Assembly (NCBI GenBank): GCA_001414485.1
Contig: LLEY01000337.1
Coordinates: forward strand, 1-22,157
DNA length: 22,157 nt
Source: Calycina herbarum
Lineage: Eukaryota; Ascomycota; Leotiomycetes; Helotiales; Pezizellaceae
Direction: 5' to 3'
Translations under genes and position numbers: made by a program
The notes under the pieces: generated by a model
The model's database searches: none
What the model was told of the DNA's origin: nothing
The model's input: the letters and a program-made list of their open reading frames with translations, nothing else
Shown here: positions 1-8,471 of the stretch, piece after piece
Numbering within the stretch: position 1 is the first letter of the stretch
Layout: each line of letters begins with the position of its first letter

Positions 1-135
1 CGTATTCCGCATACGTATATACAAAGAGTCCTTTGTACACCGCATCCGTATTCCGTATACGTATATACAAAGAGTCCTTTGTACACCGCATACGTATTCC
101 GAATGCGTATATACAAAGAGTCCTTTATACACATG
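1..135 (+). repeat. 46-bp tandem repeat array (A1)
   Basis: The block beginning CGTATTCC recurs at 1, 47 and 93, an exact 46-bp period. Each unit contains ACAAAGAGTCCTTTGT (6-bp arms around a 4-base centre) and a second short palindrome around CGTATTCCGCATACG. The array is cut by the window start. Open frames running through it are artefacts of a repeat length not divisible by three. Confidence 0.93.
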
Positions 136-149
136 TGTATATAACTAGG

Positions 150-170
150 TCCTGGGACGTCTACCCAGGA
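150..170. repeat. Hairpin next to the A1 microsatellite
   Basis: TCCTGGG and CCCAGGA form perfect 7-bp arms around a 7-base loop. The hairpin is present at the same place in all five A units (150-170, 4020-4040, 16157-16177, 19220-19240, 22021-22041). In A3 both arms carry a matching change, CCTGGG to CCTAGG, so the pairing is kept. Confidence 0.85.
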
Positions 171-232
171 CACACACACACATACACACACACACATACA
201 CACACACACATATACACACACATATATATATA
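169..232. repeat. CA/TA-rich microsatellite (A1)
   Basis: This is a simple repeat of CA interrupted by TACA and TATA, lying between the A1 hairpin and the conserved TATACCC block. The other A units have the same microsatellite with different lengths and interruptions. Confidence 0.9.
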
Positions 233-283
233 ATTTATACCCTTGACTTCTGCCTTCTGCCCTCTTGCGTGACCATTTTAACA

Positions 284-484
284 TTACTTCTAAGTAAATA
301 TAATATAATAGCTATCTTCTTTTCTATATACTAACTATTAAACTTAATACCTTTATAGTTAGTTAGATACTAGTTTTATTATACTTTAAGTATCTACTTT
401 TAAGTATCTACTTCTAAGTATCTACTATTATAATAACTTTATATTAGACACCTGCCTCTACTACTAGCTTTATAGTACTAGCTT
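284..484 (+). repeat. Gypsy LTR end and leader remnant
   Basis: From about 287 to 365 this matches 18526-18615 closely, sharing CTAAGTAAATATAATATAAT and CCTTTATAGTTAGT. It precedes a gypsy gag here and follows a gypsy chromodomain at the other site. A sequence that lies both upstream of gag and downstream of pol is best read as LTR sequence, with the LTR ending near 365-372. The upstream part of the LTR is cut off at the A1 border. No primer binding site could be identified in the decayed leader. Confidence 0.5.
388..427. repeat. 14-bp tandem repeat, about three copies
   Basis: AAGTATCTACTTTT-type units start at 388, 402 and 416. The array lies in the gypsy leader, upstream of gag. No function is evident. 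Confidence 0.85.
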
Positions 485-1330
485 AAGTAGTTGCTACTAT
501 ATATTATAAGCGAATTAAGATTAAGGTTATAGAGTCTTACCTTAGTAAGCGAACTAAGCTCTAGAGCTTCTTACTCTAATATAAAATATATATTACCTTT
601 AACCTTATAGAGTTATTTAATAATCTTAAGAAAACTATATAAGCTATTACCTTCGTATATAGACTAGCTCTCGACTAGATTAAGACATTCTTATAAGACT
701 ATCTTAAGTCTTTAGAAGTAGATTAAGCTAATAAACGATAAGATAGAACGAATAAGATTTTTAGAACTTAGATTAGATTTAAGAGAAAAATTAAGAAGGT
801 GTTTAGAGACATCGATATAGAAAGGACTATTAAATAATAATTATTAAGATTATAATAGAAGAAGTTAGCTACTAACTATATAGCACGTATCTAGCAGTTC
901 GTAGGTAGAGTAGAATAGGAAGACTTAGCTCTTAAAGCCTATTTCTACTAAGGACTTAAGAGCTATATAAAAGATAAGATATCTCGAGAGAAACGACTTA
1001 AAGACCTTAGTAATATAATTAACCTTTCTATTAAGATCGATAATCAAGTCTATAAAAGAAGTCTTAAGAGGAAAGAATAGTATAGTTACTACTCTACTTA
1101 ACGTAGAAAGTTAGAACGTAGCTAATAGCTATAACTAATAGAGCTAGATATAATATAAAGAAAACCTTTTAAAAAGAAAAGCCTTTCCTAGAAAGAATAT
1201 ACTAAACAACGTAAGTAGAACTTATATTACTTATATAGCCTTTCTAGTTATAAAGTAAACAAGTATAGTAAGAAAAACGTAAAGAAACTATAAAAAGAAA
1301 AAAAGTATCTTAGTACTACTTAATAATATA
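485..1330 (+). pseudogene. gag: Ty3/gypsy Gag remnant (retrotrans_gag type)
   Basis: Gag packages element RNA into cytoplasmic particles. Reading the plus strand through many stops gives a run resembling the retrotrans_gag domain: an F-R-T-x-I-R-F-K-R-K segment near 770, then LALKAYFYxGLKSYIKDKIS around 930-985, then a segment ending IKIDNQVYKRSLKRKE near 1075. The last resembles the usual I-x-I-D-N-R-x-Y-E-R motif that closes fungal gypsy Gag cores. A decayed zinc-knuckle-like stretch, with Cys mostly replaced by Tyr, follows around 1205-1270. There are dozens of TAG and TAA stops, and CA is almost absent. It belongs to a gypsy element, but whether to the same copy as any pol fragment here cannot be told. 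Confidence 0.7.
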
Positions 1331-2173
1331 TAGTAGTAGTACTTAAAAAATAAGAACTTATGAAGGAAGAGCTTAAAGTATAAGAGTATAGAACCTAAGT
1401 TGAATATAATAAGAAAACCGAGGAATAGAACAGTAGTATATAAACTACTAATAATTATAGTAATCTACTTCTTAAAAAGAATACTATAATATACGATCTA
1501 AAGAAGAATCCGCGTTACTATAACAGACGTGAATAAATAGCTTTTACTAGTACGCTAGCCGGTTAAAAGGTATAAGAATTAATCGACAGACTAATTCGCT
1601 ATTCTACTACTTAATAGGAATCCCGGTATAACACCGCCTACGTAACCTCCAGCTACGTAACAGCTGTTATAGTTACCTCTTTAAGTTAAATATAAGTTAC
1701 TACTCTTAACTAGTTCGTTAGAATTATTAGACTTATTATCTAGTTTAGAAGAAGAAGTCTAAGATATAAGCCTTAAAGTAGAAGAGACCTAGGCTTTTAT
1801 AAGGATATTTAAGCGAGGAAATCGCTAGGTATATATAGATAGTTAGAAACCTAACTTTTAGAGTTCTTATATTATACGAGGAATTAAACTAACTCTCTTA
1901 ATAATATATATAGTTATAAGATATGATTTTAATATAATAACTCTAGTTAGTCTAGTTACTAGATAAGAAACTATTAAGGAAAAAGAATCTAAACATAGCT
2001 AATAATAAAGTAAAAGACCTAGCTATTCTAAAGTAGAGAATATATAGAAAGTTTATAATATTTAAAGAGAAACTAGTATATAGATATAGTAAACTCTAAT
2101 AGGATTTATAGTATAAGTTAAGATATCTTTTCTTAGAATATTACTTAAAAAAGTTATACTAGAGAAAAACAAA
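1331..2173 (+). other. Decayed sequence downstream of gag, unassigned
   Basis: This is TA-rich RIP-like sequence with stops in all frames. By position it could be the gag-pol junction and protease of the gypsy element, but I saw no convincing aspartic protease motif. The plus strand has long stretches whose stops would read as Gln, for example around 1960-2130, so it was probably coding once. Confidence 0.4.
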
Positions 2174-2330
2174 TAACGTGGTATACTAGGACCTTGTGAT
2201 TATTAGAACCTCGTGAATTTTTTCCTACTCTACTACTTTAAAATATAATAAAACTACTATAATATATTAAATTAATTAAAACTACTTAGAATCTAATAAA
2301 CTAGATATATCTATAACTTCTTAACACGTC
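2174..2330 (-). repeat. 3' end of the pogo-like element with putative terminal repeat
   Basis: The block at about 2176-2222 (ACGTGGTATACTAGGACC through CCTCGTGAATTTTTT) is less TA-biased than its surroundings and sits where the 3' terminal inverted repeat of the minus-strand transposon should be. The matching 5' terminal repeat is missing, because the A2 unit begins right at the transposase N-terminus. The assignment as a terminal repeat is inference from position. Confidence 0.4.
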
Positions 2331-3910
2331 TACGTATTATAACTAGTTTTTCTATAAGTGTTATAACGTCGCTAAGTCGTTTATACTTTATCTTCTCTAC
2401 CCTCTCTAGAGCGCTTATTACGTCGAACCTGCTTCTCTATATTCTTCTAGGCTAATCCGTCTTATATATCCTCTATAGTAAGTACACCTCCTTCTTAGAC
2501 ACGGGTATTTTTAGCCTGCCGGCGTTTGCTAAGAGCTTTATTTGCTGTTCGAAGTATATAGACCTCGGCTAATAAGAGGGTTACCTTATAAGCTAATCGC
2601 TCTATACCTTTTGCTAACGAAGCGATTATCTAGAAAATAGGTGTTAGCGAGCTTCCTTAGTAATAAGTAATATAATCCTTAATAAGAGTTGATTATAAAA
2701 GAGCTCTAGAAGGGTTATGAGAAGTCTAGGAGACCTAAGAGGTGGCGTCGGCAGAGAGGGGTCCGGTAGATATAGGAGTTTATAACTTAATATTAAGCTT
2801 TAAGATCATAGTCTAGGGTTCTAGAGGTACTAGACCAGCTCTACGGAACCTAGCTTTAGCGTTTTAGGTTGTTATTAACTAGTTATAGGCTATGTAAAAC
2901 GTAAGAAAGAACTCGACCTTAGTAATATAGTTTATATAAGCCTTAATAAAGGTCTCGATTTAACGCCCGTATATACGTTTAAGAATACTAAAACATCTAA
3001 CGTTAAGTAGCTAGGTTAGATAAGACGAATAAGGAGGTAGGCAAAGAGTAATAATGTTATATAACTTGTAATACTCTTAGAATACTACTGATTTATAACT
3101 CTTATATCTATCTAGAACTAATATTTAATATAGCCCTTTTATATAACTACGAGTATACTTATCGAAATGTTTTAGCTATTCTAAGCCTGTCTTATTATTA
3201 GTCTATCTATTACTAGTTGGTTTAATAACCTAGTTATTAGGAAGACTGCTCTTAGTATACTAACTAGTAAGGTGATTTTTCCCTTAAACTACTAAGAATA
3301 GAGGGATACTTGAACTCTCTCTATTAATATAGACAATTGCTATAGCCTATTCCCGATTGCCTAGCTAGACAGCCTTGCCTCTGCTACGTCGATTAGCGTG
3401 TATAATAACTATTCTAGCGTAGATAACACCTATTATAAAACTAGTCTTATTAAAGTTATAGAAATCGTAGTCTTAGATCCTATATTTCGCCTGTATATTC
3501 TCTACTAGTCGAAACCACGTGCTAATTAGCTTAGGATCTTCGTATAAGGCTCTTTAGAAATCGTAAACGTGATTAAAACACGTCTTTAGTTCTAGATGTC
3601 GTTGTATAAATCGTTGTACCTAGTTCTTTCTAACGCGTTGCCCTCTACGCGACTCGAGTATATAATTTGCTATATCTTCTACACTACCTAGCCGGGGCGT
3701 AAATCCTCTTATATCTAGATTAAGTATATTTTAAATAATTACCTCCTCTTCTATTATAGTTATTTTATGATTTGCTAGCCGGCATTCGCTAAGAGTAGTT
3801 CGACCAGCTATTCTATCGGTAAGTGTAGAATAAGAGACTCTGTATAGCTTCGTAGCTTTACTACGGTTTATTTGTTTAGATAATCGAATAGCTTCGATAG
3901 CTAGGATAAT
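2330..3910 (-). pseudogene. Fot1/pogo-type transposase (Tc1/mariner superfamily), inactivated
   Basis: A cut-and-paste DNA transposase. The N-terminus (3910-3731) reads EAIRLSKQINRSKATKLY, the helix-turn-helix that binds the terminal repeats, followed by RRGQRVRKN in a CENP-B-like second HTH. The DDE domain follows, with GLEQLKHFDKYTRSYIKGL-type and LCLPPYSSYL motifs near 3040-3170. The C-terminal tail (ANKALSKRRQAKN) lies at about 2500. The first catalytic motif, normally NFDE, reads NFNK (3446-3457). The second Asp is kept in LVLD (about 3100). The third motif, normally LDVG, reads LNVR (about 2990-3005). So two of three catalytic Asp codons are Asn, by G-to-A changes, and the frame also carries many TAG/TAA stops. 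The first few residues are replaced by the A2 border at 3911. Confidence 0.88.
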
Positions 3911-3960
3911 TGTTAAAATAGTCACGTAAGAGGGCAGAAGGCAGAAGTCAAGGGTATAAA

Positions 3961-3980
3961 TTATGTGTGTATGTGTGTGT

Positions 3981-4019
<39 letters not shown>
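3961..4019. repeat. TG microsatellite (A2)
   Basis: This is a TG repeat with a few TATG interruptions, about 59 bp. It is unusual in a window otherwise depleted of TG, and lies between the TATAAAT block and the hairpin. Confidence 0.95.
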
Positions 4020-4020
<1 letters not shown>

Positions 4021-4063
4021 CCTGGGTAGACGTCCCAGGACCTAGTTATATATACATGTGTAT

Positions 4064-4339
4064 AAAGGACTCTTTGTATATACGCATTCGGAATACGTAT
4101 GCGGTGTACAAAGGACTCTTTGTATATACGTATACGGAATACGGATGCGGTGTACAAAGGACTCTTTGTATATACGTATTCGGAATACGCATACGGTGTA
4201 CAAAGGACTCTTTGTATATACGTATACGGAATACGCATGCGGTATACAAAGGACTCTTTGTATATACGTATGCGGAATACGCATACGGTGTACAAAGGAC
4301 TCTTTATATATACGTATGCGGCATACGCCACAAAACGCC
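4064..4339 (-). repeat. 46-bp tandem repeat array, six units (A2)
   Basis: AAAGGACTCTTT starts at 4064, 4110, 4156, 4202, 4248 and 4294, an exact 46-bp period. Units differ mainly by C/T and A/G transitions in the CGTATGCGGAATACG half. Several overlapping open frames on both strands run through the array. They are low-complexity products of the repeat and I do not call them genes. Confidence 0.95.
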
Positions 4340-4424
4340 ACTTCCGTAAACGGAATACGCATGCGGAAGTATATGTAATTAATATACAAAACTTAACGCG
4401 TTGCTCTAGAGTGCTCTAGACACA

Positions 4425-4454
4425 TCAGAACCACGAGGTCACGTGGTATTCTGA
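4425..4454. repeat. Second conserved hairpin of A units (contains CACGTG)
   Basis: TCAGAACCACG pairs with CGTGGTATTCTGA, with a 2-base bulge. In A3 and A4 the left arm carries one change (CCGCG for CCACG), so pairing there is one base weaker. The core CACGTG is an E-box-like palindrome that could bind a bHLH factor if this is an LTR promoter; that role is speculation. Confidence 0.6.
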
Positions 4455-4563
4455 CTAAGCTTAACTTTTAGGTCTATATACACTTAAGCACTTATGTCTA
4501 AGTATACTAGATACTAATATATTATTATAAATATACTACTATTTACTTTAGGAAGATAGCGAG

Positions 4564-7500
4564 ATGTTTACTACTAGCTTATACGAGATTAACAGTATTA
4601 TAGCTGGACGAGAAGAGGATTGTATAGCAATACTAGAGGTTCTAGAGAAGTACGTAGATTTTATAAACGTATTCTTAAAGGAAGCTTTAGATACCTTACT
4701 ACCTTACTGATATTACGACTATAAAATATAGCTAGAAGGAATAGATACCTTTGGATATTCCCTACTATATAAGATGTCGACTGAAGAGCTACTTGCTATA
4801 AAGGAATATATCTTAGACAACCTTTATAAGGGATTTATAGAGTATAGCCAGTCCCCTTTTGCTGCTCTAGTACTGTTTGTTAAGAAGGTAGACGGAAGAT
4901 TATGCTTTTGTATCGACTTCTGGAAGCTTAATAACCTTACTTGAAAAGACCGCTATCTACTTTCTCTTATTAATAAAACGCTAGCCTGTATTAGCTAAGC
5001 TCGTATCTTTATGAAACTCGATATCTGTTAAGCTTTCTATTATATATGAATGGATCCTGATTCTGAAGAACTAACTACTTTCTATATATGTTATAGAACG
5101 TACAAGTGTAAGGTTCTACCCTTTGGACTTACGAATGAACCATCCACGTACTAGCGGTATATGAACGACGTACTTTTCGACTATTTAGACGATTTCTGCT
5201 CTGCTTACTTAGACGACATCCTTATCTATTCTTCGAATATATTAGAGTACGAGGAATATATATGAAAAGTCCTCTAGCGACTATAAGATACTAGCTTATA
5301 AGTAGATATTAAGAAATACGAATTTGACGTCGAGAAGATAAAATACCTTAGCTTTATTATTAGGACTAATGGTATTGAAGTAGATCTAGAAAAAGTTGTA
5401 GTAGTCTAGAATTGGTAAGTACTAGATATAGTAAAAGGTGTCTAGAGCTTCCTAGGCTTTTATAACTTCTACTAGAGGTTTATATAGAATTACAGAATTA
5501 TTGTAAAACCACTTATACGTCTTATAAAGGATAACATACCCTTTAACTTCGATAAAAGCTGCTGGGACGCTTTTGAGGAGCTGAAAGAATACCTTACGAC
5601 GGCACCAGTCCTTTACTACTATTCTCTAGAGCTTCCTACGATGATCAAGACAGACGCCTCAGACAGGATAATCGCTGGAATACTATAATAACAGTAAGCA
5701 GACGGCGAATGGTACCTAGTAGCTTACTTTAGTAAGGTCATGTCCTTAGCTGAGTGTAATTACGAGATTTACGATAAAGAGATGCTCGCAATCGTACGCT
5801 TGTTTACGGAATAGAGACCGGAATTACAAAGTACGTACGAGAAAGTTCGTATTTATACTAACTATAAAGCACTCGAGTACTTTATAACGATAAAGTAGCT
5901 TATTACACGTTAAGCTAGATAGGCTGAAGCTTTAGCCGAATACCACTTTATAGTAATATATCGTTCTAGAAAAGAGAATAGAAAGGTAGACGCTTTAATA
6001 CGAAAAATAGACGAGTTATAGACTTAGAAGGAGCTGAAAGAATAATACCGGACCTGTACGCTCTTAACGAAAGAACAAGTCGATATAGAAATACTTAAAG
6101 ACCTCGGGGTCGAAATAAGCTCTATTACGCTGGCTTTAGTCGACGACGACTACTTCTAGGAGTCTCTTACGCTCTTTAAACGAATCCGTAAAGTAAATAA
6201 GGATGCTAAGACACTTCAAGCTTTACGATTACAGGCTGAGAACGACGAAGACTCTCTATACGTCTTAGAGGAAGACCTACTGCTTTATCGAGGCTGCTTA
6301 ATAGTACTAGATATCGATACTTTATAGATAGACCTGATCTGTGAAGTATACGACCAAGTACTGCTAGCCTACCCTGAACGAGACAAGACCTACTAGATCC
6401 TTTGCTTGAGATATATCTGGCGAAATATGAAGTCTAATATTACGTAATACGTATATAACTGTTACGAATGTCGAAGAGCGGATATGCTAAGAGATAAGAC
6501 CCCTGGTTATCTATACCTACTTCTAGTCCTATTACGTATATAGCAACACGTGGTAATGGACTTTAAATCCTTCCTAGCTAATAAGTACGGCTTTGATAAT
6601 GTATTCGTGGTTATCGACCGATTATCTAAATAATCTATCTCTATCCCGTGCTAAAAGGAAGTGACGGCTAAGTAGATAGCTAGGCTATACTTACAGCACG
6701 TATTACGATATCACAGAATCCTAGAGAGTATTGTCTCTGACAGAGGCTCTTAGTTTATCTCTGCCTTCTAGCGAGAATTTACGTGAATCCTTAGCGTCTA
6801 GCTTCGACTTTCGACTGTAAATCACGCCTAGACAGACGGACAAACTGAAATTATAAACCGGTACCTGGATTAGCGTTTACAGCTGTACGTAAATTACTAC
6901 TAGAATAATTAGTTAGAGCTACTTCTAATAATAGACCACGCTTAGCTTATACTGCCTTATAGTACTATTGGAATGTCCCTGTTTGAATTATAAAAGGGCT
7001 ACTTACTAAGAACGTCTTTTGACTGGTATACGCCTAAACCCTCGACTATATAAGAGAGGCTATTACAAAAAGAAGCTACAACAGTTATAAAGACTCTTTA
7101 AGAAGTACTAGACGTTAGCTAAGCGAATATAGTAAAAGCTCAAGAAAAGAAAGAACGGGACGTGAATAGACATAGACGAGAAGTAGACTTTGGAGTCGGC
7201 GATATGGTTTTTGTTACTATAAAGGACTAGAATACGTAAAGACCTAGCTGGAAGTTAGACTACTAGATAGCTGGACCTTTTAAGATCCTTAAGGAAGTTG
7301 GCTCTGCTTTTAGACTCTAGTTACTATCCTTTATTAGAGTCTATCTTGTCTTTGTACTAGAGAAGTTACGTAAAGCTTCAGACGATCCTCTGCCTGGATA
7401 AGTAAGTGTGCCACCTCCACCGATTATCGTTGACAAAGAAGAAGAATAGGAGGTTGAGGAAGTACTTGTAAGTAAGACGCGATAGAAGTCTCTTTACTAC

Positions 7501-7758
7501 CGATTAAAGTGGAAGGGCTATGACGAGGACCTTGACTGGCACCTAGCTCGCTATATAGCCTACTTGCTACATATGTTAAAGGAATTCTATTTAGCGAATC
7601 TAACAGCTGACGGGCCTTTAAAGGCTCTTCCTTTGTAGCTAGAGGCGTACGAGGCAGGAAGAGACAATTATAGCGAATTAGAGAGTAACGACCCTATAGC
7701 TACGGAAGACAAAGCGGCTTAGTTAGAGGGGGCCCGGTTGAAGGAGGGGGTGGTGTGA
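4564..7758 (+). pseudogene. pol: Ty3/gypsy chromovirus Pol (RT, RNase H, integrase, chromodomain), 5'-truncated
   Basis: Pol copies the element RNA and integrates the cDNA. A single frame runs from 4564 to the TGA at 7756 without an indel, broken by roughly 55 in-frame stops (hand count), mainly TAG/TAA at Gln or Trp sites plus some TGA at Arg sites. Visible in order: RT start (FVKKVDGRLCFCIDFWKLNN, about 4875), LPFGLT, active site YLDD (about 5206), RNase H TDAS (about 5650) and YDKEMLAIV, where a later TDHK motif reads TNYK (Asp to Asn); the integrase zinc region with both His as Tyr; the DD35E core with Asp codons at 6559 and 6739 and Glu at 6847; a GPF/Y-like segment IAGPFKIL (about 7270); and a chromodomain LKWKGYDEDLDWHLARY (about 7505). 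Gag, protease and the 5' LTR are missing on the left, where unit A2 abuts. Confidence 0.95.
7729..7753 (+). promoter_or_regulatory. Polypurine tract of the gypsy element
   Basis: GGTTGAAGGAGGGGGTGG lies immediately before the TG of the 3' LTR, where the plus-strand primer of reverse transcription is expected. It overlaps the last codons of pol. Confidence 0.75.
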
Positions 7759-7935
7759 CAGTCCTAGTTACATATAACTGGATTATATGCTAAGGTTCTA
7801 CCGAAGTCTTACTTAGTGTATATAAATAGAGACAGAGCGTACTAACTCTCCTCTTCTCTCTTTAGTTTAGTTTTCTTCGAATACAGGTACTATTCTACAA
7901 GTATCTCTTTTAGTGCATTTGTAGAGGGCCGTTAC
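7754..7935 (+). repeat. 3' LTR of the gypsy element (182 bp)
   Basis: It starts TGTGACAGTCC and ends GGGCCGTTACA, giving the expected TG...CA limits directly after the polypurine tract. A TATATAAATAG box lies near 7819-7829. The last pol codons overlap its first bases. It is inserted in a pogo transposase, whose reading frame resumes on the minus strand just outside 7935; the adjacent five bases TCGCG should be the target duplication, but the partner copy beyond the lost 5' LTR is not visible. Confidence 0.85.
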
Positions 7936-8273
7936 ATCGCGTGTCGTAAGTAGTCGATTTGCTATATCTTTAATAATAGACAGCTGAGGAGGAAATTCTT
8001 TAGTAGCTAAGTCGAGTATATATTAAACAAGTACTGATTCCTCTAAGTCGGTTAATTTCTGTGAGTTAGCTGAAATATCGCGTCGTAGAGGAATACTAAG
8101 TTTATAGGAACTAAGCTTATAATAACTATAAGAATATATCTTTGCTACCGCTCGAGCGCTTAACTTTAGGTCGTTTTACATAGCTTAGAGGGCTTGAATG
8201 ATTTTCCTTTCGTCGTCTTTCTATAGTATGTTTTATCGTAGAGATATTAAGTATTTAGTAGAGTAGTTATATT
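7936..8273 (-). pseudogene. N-terminal fragment of a second Fot1/pogo transposase
   Basis: Read on the minus strand, about 100 codons show the pogo N-terminus: KLSARAVAKIYS (HTH), then RRDISANSQKLTDLEE, YILDLATKEFPP and IKDIANRLLTTR, with stops at Gln/Glu-type sites. It covers the same part of the protein as the pogo copy at 3910-3600, so it is a different insertion. It stops at the gypsy LTR border (7935), showing that the gypsy element inserted into it. The C-terminal half is not in the window in the expected place. Confidence 0.8.
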
Positions 8274-8300
8274 TATTTATTTATTTATTTCTATTTAACG
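8274..8300 (-). repeat. (TAAA)n tail at the LINE 3' end
   Basis: TTTA repeats on the plus strand read as a TAAA tail on the minus strand, directly after the LINE 3' UTR. Short A-rich tandem tails are typical of Tad1-type LINEs. This sets the 3' end of the element near 8274-8300. Confidence 0.75.
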
Positions 8301-8471
8301 TTAAGCGGATTCTAGCTCGCGTGGGCTAGGTCCTAGAAAGTCCCAGTGTTGAGCAAATGACGCTAGGGGGGTGCCCTAGGCTACAGTAGGTGTAAAAGAA
8401 AGTACGCTAATTTATAAGAGATAGTTTAAAGAGAAGCCCTACTTCTGGAACAGCTCTCGTTCTTAATTAGT
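8301..8471 (-). other. LINE 3' UTR
   Basis: This lies between the ORF2 stop (8472) and the tail. It is G+C-richer than its surroundings and contains GCTCAACACTGGGAC and CACGCGAGCTAGAATCCGC on the minus strand, a layout I recognise from fungal Tad-like 3' ends. It has no coding potential. Confidence 0.6.

Larger units (their letters stand above)
1..283 (+). repeat. LTR-like unit A1 (forward, 5' end outside window)
   Basis: This is the inner part of an LTR-like unit found five times in the window. In order it has 46-bp tandem repeats, a hairpin, a CA-rich microsatellite, the conserved block TATACCCTTGACTTCTGCC, and the border ATTTTAACA ending at 283. I orient the unit so that it ends in TTTTAACA, because the related B unit ends in TTTTTACA just before a copia gag ATG on the same strand, as a 5' LTR would. 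What follows at 284 is decayed gypsy leader sequence, not copia. It could be a solo LTR or one arm of a long inverted repeat with A2. The family name is not known to me. Confidence 0.7.
3911..4530 (-). repeat. LTR-like unit A2 (reverse), most complete copy
   Basis: The order on the plus strand is TGTTAAAATAGTCACG border, GGGCAGAAGGCAGAAG block, TATAAAT, TG microsatellite (3961-4019), hairpin, six 46-bp repeats, a CTTCCGTAAACGG palindrome block, AACGCGTTGCTCTAGAG, a second hairpin, and GTATACTAGATACTAATATA near the far end. The far end is shared with A4 up to 4530; similarity to A3 suggests it may reach about 4555. Its left neighbour is the truncated N-terminus of a pogo transposase and its right neighbour a truncated gypsy pol. 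The 5 bases on the left (ATAAT) are not clearly repeated on the right, so it marks a rearranged junction or has lost its target duplication. Confidence 0.75.

Noticed and set aside
2176..2222. Homology between the pogo end and the CACGTG hairpin of A units
   Set aside because: Both contain ACGTGGTAT and CACGAGGT-like strings, but in different order and spacing; I could not align them beyond these short matches.
3731..3925. A small intact minus-strand gene
   Set aside because: It is the N-terminal piece of the pogo transposase. Its first codons are a GTG in the A2 unit, and the frame continues past the stop as a longer transposase remnant.
3961..4019. Telomeric repeat
   Set aside because: The tract is a plain TG microsatellite with TATG interruptions, not TTAGGG, and it is internal to a dispersed repeat.
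4064..4339. CRISPR-like array
   Set aside because: The repeats are contiguous with no unique spacers, and everything else is fungal retrotransposon sequence.
3948..4389. Overlapping open frames on both strands in A2, and the similar ones at 33-233, 16172-16526 and 18962-19348
   Set aside because: They are translations of the 46-bp repeat in several frames, giving the same Tyr/Arg/Ile-rich periodic peptide each time. No start context or domain supports a gene.
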